Shown: positions 8,809-18,407, counted from the stretch's first letter. The stretch is 39,150 nt of DNA from an uncultured Muribaculaceae bacterium (GCA_910583795.1 CAJTZQ010000034.1:1-39150), one strand, 5' to 3'. The notes: a model not told the origin generated them from the sequence alone. A program made the numbers and translations.

Positions 8809-9846
8809 ATGCCTAAAATTACAGAAACGCGTGTAAGCATGCTTCACGGTATATTGTTGATAGCATTGTTCGCATGTGCAGCCTTTTACATAGGAGAGGC
8901 TCAATTTTTTAAAGACATATCTTTCAGTCCGATGATTATCGGCATAATCCTGGGTATGCTCTATGCCAACTCACTCCGCAACAATCTTCCGGAGACATGG
9001 GTGCCCGGCATCCAGTTCTGCTCCAAAAAGATATTGCGCATAGGCATCATCTTGTATGGATTCCGCCTTACTTTCCAAGACATCATGAACGTAGGGGTTG
9101 CGGGTATAGTTATCGACGCAATCATTGTGACAGTCACCATATTGGGAGGTATATGGATAGGAAAAATGCTGAAAATGGATCGCGACACAGCATTGCTGAC
9201 ATCTGTAGGCAGCGGAATTTGCGGGGCTGCGGCAGTATTAGGTGCAGAATCGACTATCAGGACCCAACCGTATAAGACAGCCGTGGCTGTTGCCACCGTT
9301 GTGATTTTCGGTACGATCTCAATGTTCCTTTATCCTGTGGCATACCGTTCGGGCTGGCTTGACCTTACCCCTCAGGAAATGGGTATCTACACTGGCTCAA
9401 CCCTCCATGAAGTGGCTCACGCGGTAGGCGCCGGCAACGCCATGGGGACAGACATTTCAAACGTGTCGATCATAGTGAAGATGATCCGTGTGATGCTTCT
9501 TGTCCCCGTGCTTCTTATACTTGGAGTCTGGGTGGCACGCAGAAATGCGAAAAGCGGAACCACTGCGGAAAAAGGGAAAGTAAACATTCCATGGTTTGCG
9601 GTAGGATTCCTCGTTGTAATTGGATTCAACTCTCTGAATCTTTTGCCTACTGTATTTGTTGATGCAATCAACTATTTCGACACATTCTTGCTCACAATGG
9701 CGATGGCTGCTCTCGGAGCCGAGACAAGTATCGATAAGTTTAAGAAAGCGGGAGCCAAACCATTCGTGCTTGCCTTCTGCCTTGATGTATGGTTGATCAT
9801 TGGCGGATACATTCTTGCCAAATACCTTGCTCCAATATGGCTATAA
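8809..9846 (+). CDS. yeiH: YeiH-family (UPF0324 / putative sulfate exporter) membrane protein
   Basis: This is an inner-membrane protein of 345 residues with about ten hydrophobic segments. It matches the YeiH/COG2855 family in the early SFSPMIIGIILGMLYAN stretch, in FCSKKILRIGIILYGFRLT, in the glycine-rich GSGICGAAAVLGAE and in STLHEVAHAVGAGNAMG. The family is annotated as a putative sulfate exporter on weak grounds, and its true substrate is unknown, so I make no stronger claim. The gene has its own promoter match, a long leader and its own terminator, so it is monocistronic. Nothing beside it suggests sulfur metabolism. Confidence 0.88.
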   Translation: MPKITETRVSMLHGILLIALFACAAFYIGEAQFFKDISFSPMIIGIILGMLYANSLRNNLPETWVPGIQFCSKKILRIGIILYGFRLTFQDIMNVGVAGIVIDAIIVTVTILGGIWIGKMLKMDRDTALLTSVGSGICGAAAVLGAESTIRTQPYKTAVAVATVVIFGTISMFLYPVAYRSGWLDLTPQEMGIYTGSTLHEVAHAVGAGNAMGTDISNVSIIVKMIRVMLLVPVLLILGVWVARRNAKSGTTAEKGKVNIPWFAVGFLVVIGFNSLNLLPTVFVDAINYFDTFLLTMAMAALGAETSIDKFKKAGAKPFVLAFCLDVWLIIGGYILAKYLAPIWL

Positions 9847-9874
9847 AAATTTGATTTTGTCAAAATTTTAAAAT

Positions 9875-9914
9875 CAGGCGGACGTCATGCTCATGTCGTC
9901 CGCCTGTCATTTTT
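9875..9914 (+). terminator. Terminator after yeiH-like gene
   Basis: A 10-bp GC-rich stem, CAGGCGGACG at 9875-9884 with CGTCCGCCTG at 9897-9906, encloses a 12-base loop. A short T run follows at 9910-9914. It begins 28 bases after the stop codon. Confidence 0.8.
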
Positions 9915-9936
9915 AGTGACAATCAGTGTTTCAATA

Positions 9937-9968
9937 TTTGGTGAGAATAGAATTTATCATTAAATTTG
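9937..9968 (+). promoter_or_regulatory. Promoter of the DPP IV gene
   Basis: TTTG at 9937-9940 and TAAATTTG at 9961-9968, separated by 20 bases, match the full Bacteroidetes promoter consensus. Transcription would start near 9975. Confidence 0.7.
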
Positions 9969-9984
9969 CAGACAACCTAACCAT

Positions 9985-12306
9985 ATGTATTCTTTAACCA
10001 TTATGAAACTGAAGAAATATCTTTTGTCGGGGGCATTGCTCGCATTTGCCGCAAATGCCGGGATGGCTCAGATAATGCCATGGGAAAACCGAACCGAGAA
10101 TGATGACTCCCCATTCGCGGAGACATCAGGAATAGCTAAAAAAGGACAGCTTCATCTTGAAGACGTTGTCTACGGACGTCTGATTCAGACGAAAGGCGCG
10201 GGCGCCATGAACTGGATGAAAGACGGAGAACGATATAGCCGGCTCGAACCGAACGCAGAAGGGGGCAGGGATGTCGTAGCCTATCGTGCCAAAGACAACA
10301 AACGGGAAGTGATTATACCTGCATCTATGTTTGTAGACAAGCAGACAGGGAAACAGATTCCTGTGAGGAGCATTTCCTGGAGCGCGGACAACAGCAAGGT
10401 GCTTGTCTATACCAACACCCGTAAAGTGTGGCGATATGACACACGCGGAGATTATTGGGTATTGACACCTGCCGACGGATCGTTCCGCCAACTCGGAAAG
10501 GGGCTTCCGGAGTCTTCACTTATGTTCGCTAAATTTTCTCCTGATGGCTCTAAAGTGGCATACGTCTCGGGAAACAACATATATGTTGAGAATCTTGCCG
10601 ACGGAAAGATAAATCAGATCACAAAAGACGGAAACGACAAAATAGTGAACGGCACTTTCGACTGGGTTTATGAAGAGGAATTTGCCTGCCGCGACGGCTT
10701 CCGCTGGAGTCCCGACAGTCAATATATAGCCTATTGGCAAAGTGATACTGACGGTACGGGATTTTTCGATATAATCAATAATGTGGATTCTATATATCCT
10801 ACTTTTGACCGTTTCCCTTATCCAAAGGCAGGCAGTGTAAACTCTGATGTGAAAGTTGGCTATGTGTCGGCAGACGGAGGTGAGACCACATGGGTGAAAC
10901 TTCCCGGAGATCCCCGCAACAACTATATCCCCAGAATGGAGTTTATTCCCAACAGCAACGAACTCTTCATCCAGCAAATGAACCGCCAGCAAAACACCAA
11001 CAAAGTGTGGATTGCGAAAATAGGTGGAGGAGATCCGGAAAACATCTTTACTGATAAAGATGCCGCATGGCTTGAGACAAATGATGACGTGGAATGGCTC
11101 GACGGAAATAAATATTTCACTTGGCTAAGCGAACGCGACGGCTGGCGTCACTTATACAAGATCAGCCGCGATGGGAAGACGATTATCCCTATCACAAAAG
11201 GAAACTTTGACTTCGTAGAACTCGTGGGCACCGACATTAAAAACGGTCTTGTGTATTTCATAGCCTCTCCCGACAACTTCACCCAAAGATACCTATATAG
11301 CGCCAAACTTAAAGGGAACGGTGATGCCACCCGTCTCAGCCCGCTCGACCAGGCAGGACAGCACCGCTATAATATGTCACCTACCGGGAAATGGGCAGTA
11401 CACACTTTCAGTAATGCCGCCACTCCTCCGGTGATTGACATGGTGTCGTTTCCAAAACATCAGTCTGTACGCGTCATAGAGGATAATGCCCAGGCACGCG
11501 AACAGTATGCGGCACTCGGACTCAACCCTAAAGAGTTTGTAAAAGTTAAATCCGGCGATCTTACCCTTGACGCCTGGATGATCAAACCCATTAATTTTGA
11601 CGCATCAAAGAAATATCCTGTAATCGTTGAAGTATATGGCGAACCGGCAAGTTCCACAGTGCAAGACGTTTGGGGCGGAGGAGATCTATGGAACCAATAC
11701 ATGGCTAATCTGGGATATATAGTGGTCAGCATCGACAACCGTGGAGCCAACACTCCAAGAGGCAGAGATTGGCGTAAATGTATTTATGGAGAGGTAGGCA
11801 CTTTCGCTTCTCAAGACCAGGCTCGTGGCATTCAGGATCTCGCAAAGCAATATTCTTTTATTGATCCTGAGAGAATCGGTATCACAGGCTGGAGCGGTGG
11901 CGGCAGCCAGACCCTGAATTCAATGTTCCGCTATCCCGATGTATTCAAGACAGGTATAGCGATCGCCTTTGTAGCCGACCAACGAACATACGATACAATT
12001 TATCAGGAACGCTACATGGACACACCACAGAACAATCCCGAAGGTTACCGCAAGGGCTCCCCGATCTCATACGCCGACGGCTTGCAGGGAAATCTTTTGC
12101 TTATCCACGGCACCGGCGATGACAACGTACATTATCAGAACTGCGAAATGCTTGTCAACGAACTCGTGAAACACGGCAAGGTGTTCAGCCAGATAAGCTA
12201 TCCTATGCGAACCCACGCCATCAGCGAACGTGAAGGAACCACACTTCATCTCCGTAAGACCATGGCAAAATATTGGCTTGACTATCTCCCTGCCGGAGCA
12301 CGTTAA
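9985..12306 (+). CDS. dpp4: Secreted dipeptidyl peptidase IV (peptidase S9B)
   Basis: It removes X-Pro or X-Ala dipeptides from the N termini of peptides. The N-terminal part (about 60-520) is the DPP IV beta-propeller, with the substrate N-terminus-binding pair of glutamates in DWVYEEEF. The C-terminal alpha/beta hydrolase carries Ser637 in GWSGGGSQT, an Asp in HGTGDDNVH and His744 in MRTHAIS (773-residue numbering). The first ATG is at 9985, but an ATG at 10003 starts directly at the signal peptide MKLKKYLLSG and is at least as likely, since the predicted transcript start is near 9975. The signal peptide ends near NAGMAQ, so the enzyme is periplasmic. The gene is monocistronic and convergent with the yitT-type gene. 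Confidence 0.93.
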   Translation: MYSLTIMKLKKYLLSGALLAFAANAGMAQIMPWENRTENDDSPFAETSGIAKKGQLHLEDVVYGRLIQTKGAGAMNWMKDGERYSRLEPNAEGGRDVVAYRAKDNKREVIIPASMFVDKQTGKQIPVRSISWSADNSKVLVYTNTRKVWRYDTRGDYWVLTPADGSFRQLGKGLPESSLMFAKFSPDGSKVAYVSGNNIYVENLADGKINQITKDGNDKIVNGTFDWVYEEEFACRDGFRWSPDSQYIAYWQSDTDGTGFFDIINNVDSIYPTFDRFPYPKAGSVNSDVKVGYVSADGGETTWVKLPGDPRNNYIPRMEFIPNSNELFIQQMNRQQNTNKVWIAKIGGGDPENIFTDKDAAWLETNDDVEWLDGNKYFTWLSERDGWRHLYKISRDGKTIIPITKGNFDFVELVGTDIKNGLVYFIASPDNFTQRYLYSAKLKGNGDATRLSPLDQAGQHRYNMSPTGKWAVHTFSNAATPPVIDMVSFPKHQSVRVIEDNAQAREQYAALGLNPKEFVKVKSGDLTLDAWMIKPINFDASKKYPVIVEVYGEPASSTVQDVWGGGDLWNQYMANLGYIVVSIDNRGANTPRGRDWRKCIYGEVGTFASQDQARGIQDLAKQYSFIDPERIGITGWSGGGSQTLNSMFRYPDVFKTGIAIAFVADQRTYDTIYQERYMDTPQNNPEGYRKGSPISYADGLQGNLLLIHGTGDDNVHYQNCEMLVNELVKHGKVFSQISYPMRTHAISEREGTTLHLRKTMAKYWLDYLPAGAR

Positions 12307-12383
12307 AATCAACGTTAAAACAAAAGAAGCTAACATTCCAAACAAATATCCATCACCCTTCGCGAGTGAAGGATAAATATATT

Positions 12384-12427
12384 AAAAAAGACATTCCGGA
12401 GCCTACCGATTCCGGAATGTCTTTTTT
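12384..12427. terminator. Bidirectional terminator between DPP IV and yitT-type genes
   Basis: The 17-base perfect arms at 12384-12400 and 12411-12427 (AAAAAAGACATTCCGGA and its complement) enclose a 10-base loop. The A and T runs at the outer ends make it a good intrinsic terminator on both strands between two convergent genes. Confidence 0.9.
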
Positions 12428-12450
12428 TACTGCCTATTTGTTTTGTGTTT

Positions 12451-13398
12451 TTACTGTCTCTTTGCCTGTAGCTTTTTATTTCCTTTGGTGCGCAGCGTAT
12501 CGAAACCGTTGCCATAAACACTTTTTGCCGCGGATTGGATTATATAGGCATTTCCATCTATACGTTGGATTATACCATATATTTGTTCCGCATCATACTG
12601 ACGACACCACACCACAAGCATAGTTCTTTCCTCTCCTGTCCAGACTCCCTTGCCGTCGAATGATGTGACGCCTCTGCCACACTCATGTGCTATATGGTCA
12701 GCAATCTCTTTCCACTTTGAAGAAAGTATAAAAAACTGGATTGTCTGCTTGTCGGCATTCACAATATAATTTGCTACAAAAGAATATATAACAATTGAAG
12801 CCCATCCATATAAAATTGTTTGCACACGGCTTTGTATTCTTGCATCCATATCCCCGTCGAAAGGGAGGAAGAAAGAACATGTCACAATAGCCACATCCAT
12901 TATCATCATTGTCCTGCCCATGCTGACGTTGAGTTTTTTCTCAAAAATCGCCGCCACTATATCGGTTCCACCCCCTGAACCCTTATGAGAATAATAGATA
13001 CCAATGCCGAGACCACAGATCACCGAACCCATCAGGACGCTCATGGTAGGATCCGTGACGAGAGGAGGATGCGATGTGAAATATCCTTCTATCGCTCCGA
13101 TTATCGATGATACGACAGTGGCTCCAAATACCGTCCTGACAACAAATTGTTTTCCAAGGATTTTAAACCAACACGCCAACATCAAAATATTTGTGGCATA
13201 CATGGTTACGGCAACCGGTAATAATCCTCCGGTTGCAAAATAAACCAACGTACTGAAACCGGCCATACCACCGATCACTATCTCATGAGGTAAAATAAAA
13301 GCCACAAACCCTACCGCATAGACAGCCATTCCGGCTATTATGATGATATAATCCCTGATATTCGGAATTGAATTGATCCTAAAATTTTGCAGATGCAT
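12451..13398 (-). CDS. YitT-family integral membrane protein (DUF161 with C-terminal DUF2179)
   Basis: The protein of 315 residues has about six hydrophobic segments. The first half contains GMAVYAVGFVAFILP, GGMAGFSTLVYFATGG and SHKGSGGGTDIVAA, which match the YitT/YczE-like membrane family. The last about 80 residues form the soluble DUF2179 domain (MLVVWCRQYDAEQIYGIIQ, then a NAYIIQSAAKSVYG stretch). The family's function is not established. It has its own promoter match at 13421-13428 and a shared terminator, so it is independent of the xylan operon although on the same strand. Confidence 0.88.
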   Translation of the reverse strand: MHLQNFRINSIPNIRDYIIIIAGMAVYAVGFVAFILPHEIVIGGMAGFSTLVYFATGGLLPVAVTMYATNILMLACWFKILGKQFVVRTVFGATVVSSIIGAIEGYFTSHPPLVTDPTMSVLMGSVICGLGIGIYYSHKGSGGGTDIVAAIFEKKLNVSMGRTMMIMDVAIVTCSFFLPFDGDMDARIQSRVQTILYGWASIVIYSFVANYIVNADKQTIQFFILSSKWKEIADHIAHECGRGVTSFDGKGVWTGEERTMLVVWCRQYDAEQIYGIIQRIDGNAYIIQSAAKSVYGNGFDTLRTKGNKKLQAKRQ

Positions 13399-13420
13399 AT
13401 TGTTATAAATTTATTGTCTG

Positions 13421-13428
13421 CAAAAGTA
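13421..13428 (-). promoter_or_regulatory. -7 promoter element of the yitT-type gene
   Basis: On the minus strand the sequence is TACTTTTG, an exact TAnnTTTG match 22 bases before the start codon. No TTTG is found at the expected -33 distance. Confidence 0.45.
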
Positions 13429-13580
13429 CAACTTTGTTTTCATTCATCCATCATAACCAAGATAAAAACACAGGAACGGACAAACTATCCTTACGTGATA
13501 CTTCCCCCAACAGGGGTTTCAGTACCGATAAATATAGCGGCAGCAACATCGCGAATGACAATAAATCCGGATGGGGATAC

Positions 13581-16040
13581 CTAAAACTTCTTTTCAACTT
13601 CGTAAGTTTGCCCAGCTTTCGTGTCAAGATCATATTCGTAAGTACGGGAAATCACAGGATATTGTCCTTCTACCTCATCCGACACAATTGCATCCGGGAT
13701 TACAGAAGGATTCATAAACGGATTGGGACATTCCCCTTTCGCTTCTGAAAGACCTTCACCTTTAAGAGGAACATACGATCTCAACCTTATCTTCCCTCCG
13801 AGATTGGATTTGATTCTGGCTTTTGACAACTGACCACCGGTCCATTTCATATCGACATCGAAATTGCCTCTTGCTTTCAATCCTCTCACCTCCCCTTCAC
13901 TCCAACTTTCTGGAATAGCCGGCAAAAGATGAAGAGCTCCGTCGTGGCTTTGCAAAAGCATTTCGGCAACCCCTGCAGTAAAACCGAAATTCCCATCAAT
14001 CTGAAAAGGCGGATGAGCATCGAAAAGATTGGGATAAAGCCTTCCCTCTCCTTCATGTCCGTCACCTTTATATCCCCGCTCAGTCGAAGCCGGCACCAAA
14101 GCCACAAAATTTTTGATTATCTTATCGGCATGGTCACCGTCGAGAAGACGTGCCCAAAGGTTTATTTTCCAACCAATGCTCCAACCTGTAGCCATATCGC
14201 CCCGCTGCATCAAAGAGTTTTTCGCCCCGGAAAAGGCGAAGGGAGTGGAGTAAGGAGTGATCTGACGGGAAGGATAAAGCCCATAAAGATGCGACACATG
14301 CCTATGCTCATCTTTAGGATCATCAGCATCAACGCTCCATTCCTGTAGCTGCCCATGGCGCCCGACCTTCATTGGTTGAAGTTTCGATATTGCTTCTTTA
14401 AGTCTATTTCTATATGACTCATCCTCCCCGAGCACTTCCGCACTCCGAAGAGTATTGTTGAGCGCATCGAAAGCAATCTGATTGTCCATTGTACATCCGG
14501 CTGTGATCCACGAAGAGCCATATCCGTGTTCGGGCGACATCGAGGGCACAGAAACAAGATAGCCCGATTCAGGGTGTTCTACCATATAACTTAAATAAAA
14601 ATCGGCAGTACCTTTAATGACGGGATAATAACGACGCAGGAAAGCTTTGTCACCCGTAAAAAGATAATGCTCCCACAGATGAGTGGCAAGCCAAGCACCA
14701 CCGTTAGGCCACATACCAAACTGCGCCATGTCAACGGGACCGCAGATTCTCCAGAGGTCAGTGTTGTGATGAGCTGTCCATCCTTCGGCGCCATAAAGGA
14801 TGCGAGCAGTTTCCGCCCCGGTGTGCGACAAATCTTCCAACATATCAAACAATGGTTCATGACATTCCGATAAAGCTGTCACCTCCGCCGGCCAATAGTT
14901 CATTTGTGTGTTGATATTTATCGTATACTTGCTGTCCCATGGAGCATGATAGGAATTATTCCATACTCCTTGAAGGTTAGCCGGCTGTCCTCCCGGAAGT
15001 GAAGAGGAAATAAGCAGGTATCGTCCGTATTGAAAAAGGAGTGCCAACAGCGAAGGATCATATTCCTTACTGAATTCAGCCACCCTTATATCGGTTTCTT
15101 TTTGTGACCCGGTTCCCTCAGGAAGCACGAGGCTTACCCTGTCAAACAACTGTTTATATTCAGCCGCATGAGCCTCCTTCAATTGTTCAAAATCCTTCTT
15201 GCTGGCATTGGATAAAAGATTATCCACTATTTTTTGAGGGTTGCCACTTATGTCGTTGTAGGATTTATAATTTGTGGCGGAAGCAATTAAAAGGGTAGCA
15301 TATCCTGCATTCTCAACTGCTATCCCCCCTTTATTTGACTTTATATTTCCATCCGTCTTCACTTTTATACCACATTTAGCCACAAGCTTACCCGGAATAC
15401 CTTCCTGATCCAGACCGTCTATCGTAACAGTCATCTCACTTTTGGAGATAGCCAACTTACCTCCTTCCGGCAGATCATACCCTAAAAAGAAATTCAATCC
15501 ATTTTTATTATCGGCAGTCAGATTGACAGCTATCACTCCGTCTGGCAACGAGGCAACCGTCTGGCGTCTATAATTAATATCCCCTACTTTATACGACACG
15601 TCCGCTACTGCTTCAGAAATATCAAGAGACCTTCTATAAGCCGAAACGTCACCACCATGAAAAAAATCGATGGTAAGTTCTCCCAATGTCAGATAAGACA
15701 TCCCATGGTGAGGAGTAAGATAATATTTGTCGATTAACTTCTCTGCCTCATTCTCTTTACCGTCGAAAATCAGCTTCCTTATTTCCTCAAGATGCTCCCT
15801 GCCTTCAGGATTATTATTTGAATAAGGACTGCCAGCCCAGAATGTCTCATCATTAAGCTGAATACGTTCTTTGTCTATACCTCCATATATCATGGCACCC
15901 ATCCTTGAATTGCCGACAGGCAAAGCTTCAACCCATTCTTTTGCCGGACGGGAATACCACAATTCCATATTTCCGTCAGCCTTGATTGACAGAAAGCAAA
16001 CTACAAAAAGGCAAACACAGATTATTTTTTTCAATCGCAT
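13581..16040 (-). CDS. GH95 glycoside hydrolase (alpha-L-fucosidase or alpha-L-galactosidase)
   Basis: This 819-residue exported enzyme has a signal peptide ending near SIKA. The GH95 signatures are RPAKEWVEALPVGNSRMGAM at the start, the N-x-N motif Asn375/Asn377 followed by MNYWPAEV, SMSPEHGYG (Glu504), QLQEWSVD (Glu567), HRHVSHLYGLYPS and QIDGNFGFTAG (Asp682). By family analogy Asn375/Asn377, Asp682 and an acidic residue at Glu504 form the inverting active site; that mapping is mine and not verified. It is the last gene of the xylan locus, behind a 207-base gap with a hairpin, so it may be partly separate. GH95 members in complex-xylan loci of Bacteroides ovatus act as alpha-L-galactosidases, so that activity is as likely as fucosidase. 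Confidence 0.9.
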   Translation of the reverse strand: MRLKKIICVCLFVVCFLSIKADGNMELWYSRPAKEWVEALPVGNSRMGAMIYGGIDKERIQLNDETFWAGSPYSNNNPEGREHLEEIRKLIFDGKENEAEKLIDKYYLTPHHGMSYLTLGELTIDFFHGGDVSAYRRSLDISEAVADVSYKVGDINYRRQTVASLPDGVIAVNLTADNKNGLNFFLGYDLPEGGKLAISKSEMTVTIDGLDQEGIPGKLVAKCGIKVKTDGNIKSNKGGIAVENAGYATLLIASATNYKSYNDISGNPQKIVDNLLSNASKKDFEQLKEAHAAEYKQLFDRVSLVLPEGTGSQKETDIRVAEFSKEYDPSLLALLFQYGRYLLISSSLPGGQPANLQGVWNNSYHAPWDSKYTININTQMNYWPAEVTALSECHEPLFDMLEDLSHTGAETARILYGAEGWTAHHNTDLWRICGPVDMAQFGMWPNGGAWLATHLWEHYLFTGDKAFLRRYYPVIKGTADFYLSYMVEHPESGYLVSVPSMSPEHGYGSSWITAGCTMDNQIAFDALNNTLRSAEVLGEDESYRNRLKEAISKLQPMKVGRHGQLQEWSVDADDPKDEHRHVSHLYGLYPSRQITPYSTPFAFSGAKNSLMQRGDMATGWSIGWKINLWARLLDGDHADKIIKNFVALVPASTERGYKGDGHEGEGRLYPNLFDAHPPFQIDGNFGFTAGVAEMLLQSHDGALHLLPAIPESWSEGEVRGLKARGNFDVDMKWTGGQLSKARIKSNLGGKIRLRSYVPLKGEGLSEAKGECPNPFMNPSVIPDAIVSDEVEGQYPVISRTYEYDLDTKAGQTYEVEKKF

Positions 16041-16100
16041 AATGGTGTCATTTATGTTCTACAATTAACTAATGCTTTCAAAAGATCACGATTTATTAAT

Positions 16101-16137
16101 TAATTCGCCGGAGAAACAATTTCCCTCCGGCGAATTA
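16101..16137. terminator. Hairpin between the cytosolic GH43 gene and GH95
   Basis: A 13-bp perfect stem (16101-16113 with 16125-16137, core AATTCGCCGGAG) encloses an 11-base loop. On the minus strand only an AT-rich sequence without a clean T run follows, so it may terminate partially or mark a processing site. Confidence 0.55.
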
Positions 16138-16247
16138 CTTTGTTTTAATACTTACTTATACGGTTAAGAGCGGCACTATACACAATCATCACATGTCTAA
16201 TACGACAAATGAAGCCACAGTAAGTAGTGTAATTGATTTTTTCTGAC

Positions 16248-17228
16248 TCAGTCTGCGCCGTCTATTGTAAGGATATTTCCATCCTTATCGTATGTCAGTT
16301 CACATACTTTAAGACTTCTCAGCCATGATTTGCCACCTGATGGGACACTGTCATGATGAAAAAGATACCATTTCCCTTTATATTCCACGATGGAATGATG
16401 AGTGGTCCATCCCACTACCGGAGTCAGAATCTCTCCTTTATAGACAAACGGACCGTAAGGGTTGTCACCTACGGCATAACAGAGAAGATGGCTGTCGCCT
16501 GTGGAATAAGAGAAATAGTATTTCCCGTTGTACTTGTGTACCCACGATGCCTCAAAGAAACGGTGGGGATCATTAGCCTTTAAAGGATTCCCTTCTTCAT
16601 CCACAACCTGCACGGGACGTGGATCTTCGGCAAACTGATGCATATCTTTACTCAACCTGACACACCGGCTCGGCAGCGACGGTTCATCACCTTCAGGAAG
16701 CACCGCCGATTCGAGAGCCTTGTTGTCGCGATATCGCTGAAGCTGACCGCCCCAGAGACCTCCGAAGTATAAATAATAGTCCTCACCCTCCTTGAGCACA
16801 CATATATCCATTGAATAGCTACCCCTGATAGGATCAGGATCGGCAATAAACGGACCTTCAGGAGAATCAGCCACAGCCACACCTATACGAAAAATATCGT
16901 TCTTATCTTTCAATGGAAAATACAGATAATATTTTCCATCTTTTTCAGCGCAGTCACAGTCCCAAAGCTGACGGCCTGCCCAAGGCACATCCTTCATGTC
17001 GAATGCCTTTCCATGGTCAGTCACTTTCCCGGTCATGGGGTCGCCATCGATAGAAAGCACATGCATATCTTCCATCACATAGCAGTCGCCGTTGTCGTTC
17101 TCGACATTGTCAAGTTCTATATCGTGAGAAGGATAGATGTATATTTTTCCGTTAAATACATGCACACTCGGATCCGCCATATAGTCGGCAGGGAAAAGGT
17201 AACGTTTTGTAGTTTTGATAGGAGTCAT
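16248..17228 (-). CDS. Cytosolic GH43 beta-xylosidase-type enzyme (GH43_1-like)
   Basis: This is a five-bladed beta-propeller glycosidase of 326 residues without a signal peptide, so it should act in the cytoplasm. The catalytic set is visible: Asp19 in YMADPSVHV (general base), Asp141 in GSYSMDICV (pKa modulator) and Glu226 in RFFEASWVHK (general acid). It lacks the extra C-terminal beta-sandwich of other GH43 groups. It lies 17 bases after the GH10 gene and two genes after the GPH symporter, which suggests that it splits imported xylo-oligosaccharides into xylose for XylA. The subfamily is assigned from overall resemblance only. Confidence 0.9.
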   Translation of the reverse strand: MTPIKTTKRYLFPADYMADPSVHVFNGKIYIYPSHDIELDNVENDNGDCYVMEDMHVLSIDGDPMTGKVTDHGKAFDMKDVPWAGRQLWDCDCAEKDGKYYLYFPLKDKNDIFRIGVAVADSPEGPFIADPDPIRGSYSMDICVLKEGEDYYLYFGGLWGGQLQRYRDNKALESAVLPEGDEPSLPSRCVRLSKDMHQFAEDPRPVQVVDEEGNPLKANDPHRFFEASWVHKYNGKYYFSYSTGDSHLLCYAVGDNPYGPFVYKGEILTPVVGWTTHHSIVEYKGKWYLFHHDSVPSGGKSWLRSLKVCELTYDKDGNILTIDGAD

Positions 17229-17245
17229 GTCTTTTCTTTTATAAA

Positions 17246-18373
17246 TTATATATCCGCCCCATTACCTGCAAGTTCATTTTCCATAAACTGCTTCATGTTA
17301 TAGCCGCGGTCAAAAAGAAGAGGATAGTCCGTACGTCCTGGAATAGGCCAATCGTTACGCCAAGACATACCGTCGTATGTGCCCCAGAAAGTCACTCTTG
17401 AAATATGATCAGAATGTTTCTTATAAAGCCGGAACACACTTGCCATACGCTCGTTCCATTCCTTGGAGACTTCAGAGGGAAGAGAATCAGGATAAGGATT
17501 ATTATTTCCGCTGAATTTGACACTATCGTTTACGTTGGCTCCGAAGTTAACTGTAGGGAGAGCAGTCATGTCAAGCTCAGTCACCATAACCGAGACTCCT
17601 GCATTGCCAAGAGCCACGATAGTTTTCTCATATTCATCCATATCAGGGTAGTCAAGACCTATGTGGCTCTGCATCCCCATTCCGTCTATGCGAAGCCCAC
17701 GATTTTTCAATTCACCGATTATGCGCACGTATGCATCGCGTTTTGCCGGGAGTGCCATAGAGAAATCATTAAGATAGAGTTCAGCATCAGGATCCGCTTC
17801 ATGTGCATACTGGAATGCGAGGGGGATGTACTCCTCACCCAATATGTCATAGAAAGGAGTATGGCGATAGCTACCGTCATCTTCAATCGCCTCGTTGACC
17901 ACATCCCATCCGTGGATCCGTCCTTTGTAACGACCTACGATAGTGTATATATGGTCTTTCATGCGTTCTTTCAAAACCTCTGCACTTACATATTTCCCGT
18001 TTTCATCATATGGAAACCAAGGAGCAAGCTGGGAATGCCATACAAGACAGTGACCGATAACAGCCATATCCCTGTCTTCTCCATATTTCACAAACGCATC
18101 CGCATCGTCCCAAAAATAACGGTCGGCTTCAGGATGTATCTTCTCACATTTCATACAGTTTTCAGCCACCACCGAATTAAAATGAAGGCTTACAACAGAA
18201 TCAGCCTTGGGATCAAGCCCACTTACATGAGGCACAGGGATAGCTGCACCTATCAGAAAATCATTCTTAAAATGATCCTTTACAGTGACAGGAGCTGCAG
18301 CAGACTTATCAGACGTTCCACACGCATTTGTAGCCAATGCAAAAAGAGCCAGTCCAAAAAATATTGTTCTCAT
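17246..18373 (-). CDS. GH10 endo-beta-1,4-xylanase (compact, single domain)
   Basis: The enzyme cuts the xylan backbone with retention of configuration. The acid/base is Glu161 in GWDVVNEAIED and the nucleophile Glu266 in MVTELDM; HCLVWHSQ and LNDFS are further GH10 marks. At 375 residues it is only the catalytic barrel plus a signal. The N terminus ends LATNACGTSD, with Cys18 as a possible lipid attachment site, although the lipobox is imperfect. It probably acts in the periplasm or on the surface on shorter fragments than the CBM-bearing GH10 of the same operon. It starts 34 bases after the symporter gene. Confidence 0.94.
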   Translation of the reverse strand: MRTIFFGLALFALATNACGTSDKSAAAPVTVKDHFKNDFLIGAAIPVPHVSGLDPKADSVVSLHFNSVVAENCMKCEKIHPEADRYFWDDADAFVKYGEDRDMAVIGHCLVWHSQLAPWFPYDENGKYVSAEVLKERMKDHIYTIVGRYKGRIHGWDVVNEAIEDDGSYRHTPFYDILGEEYIPLAFQYAHEADPDAELYLNDFSMALPAKRDAYVRIIGELKNRGLRIDGMGMQSHIGLDYPDMDEYEKTIVALGNAGVSVMVTELDMTALPTVNFGANVNDSVKFSGNNNPYPDSLPSEVSKEWNERMASVFRLYKKHSDHISRVTFWGTYDGMSWRNDWPIPGRTDYPLLFDRGYNMKQFMENELAGNGADI

Positions 18374-18407
18374 TATAATTTGTGTTTTTGTTATGTTACA
18401 TTATTTT

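Noticed and set aside
16149..16226. TACTTACT/AGTAAGTA inverted repeat
   Set aside because: Eight bases with a 62-base loop is weak and has no context.
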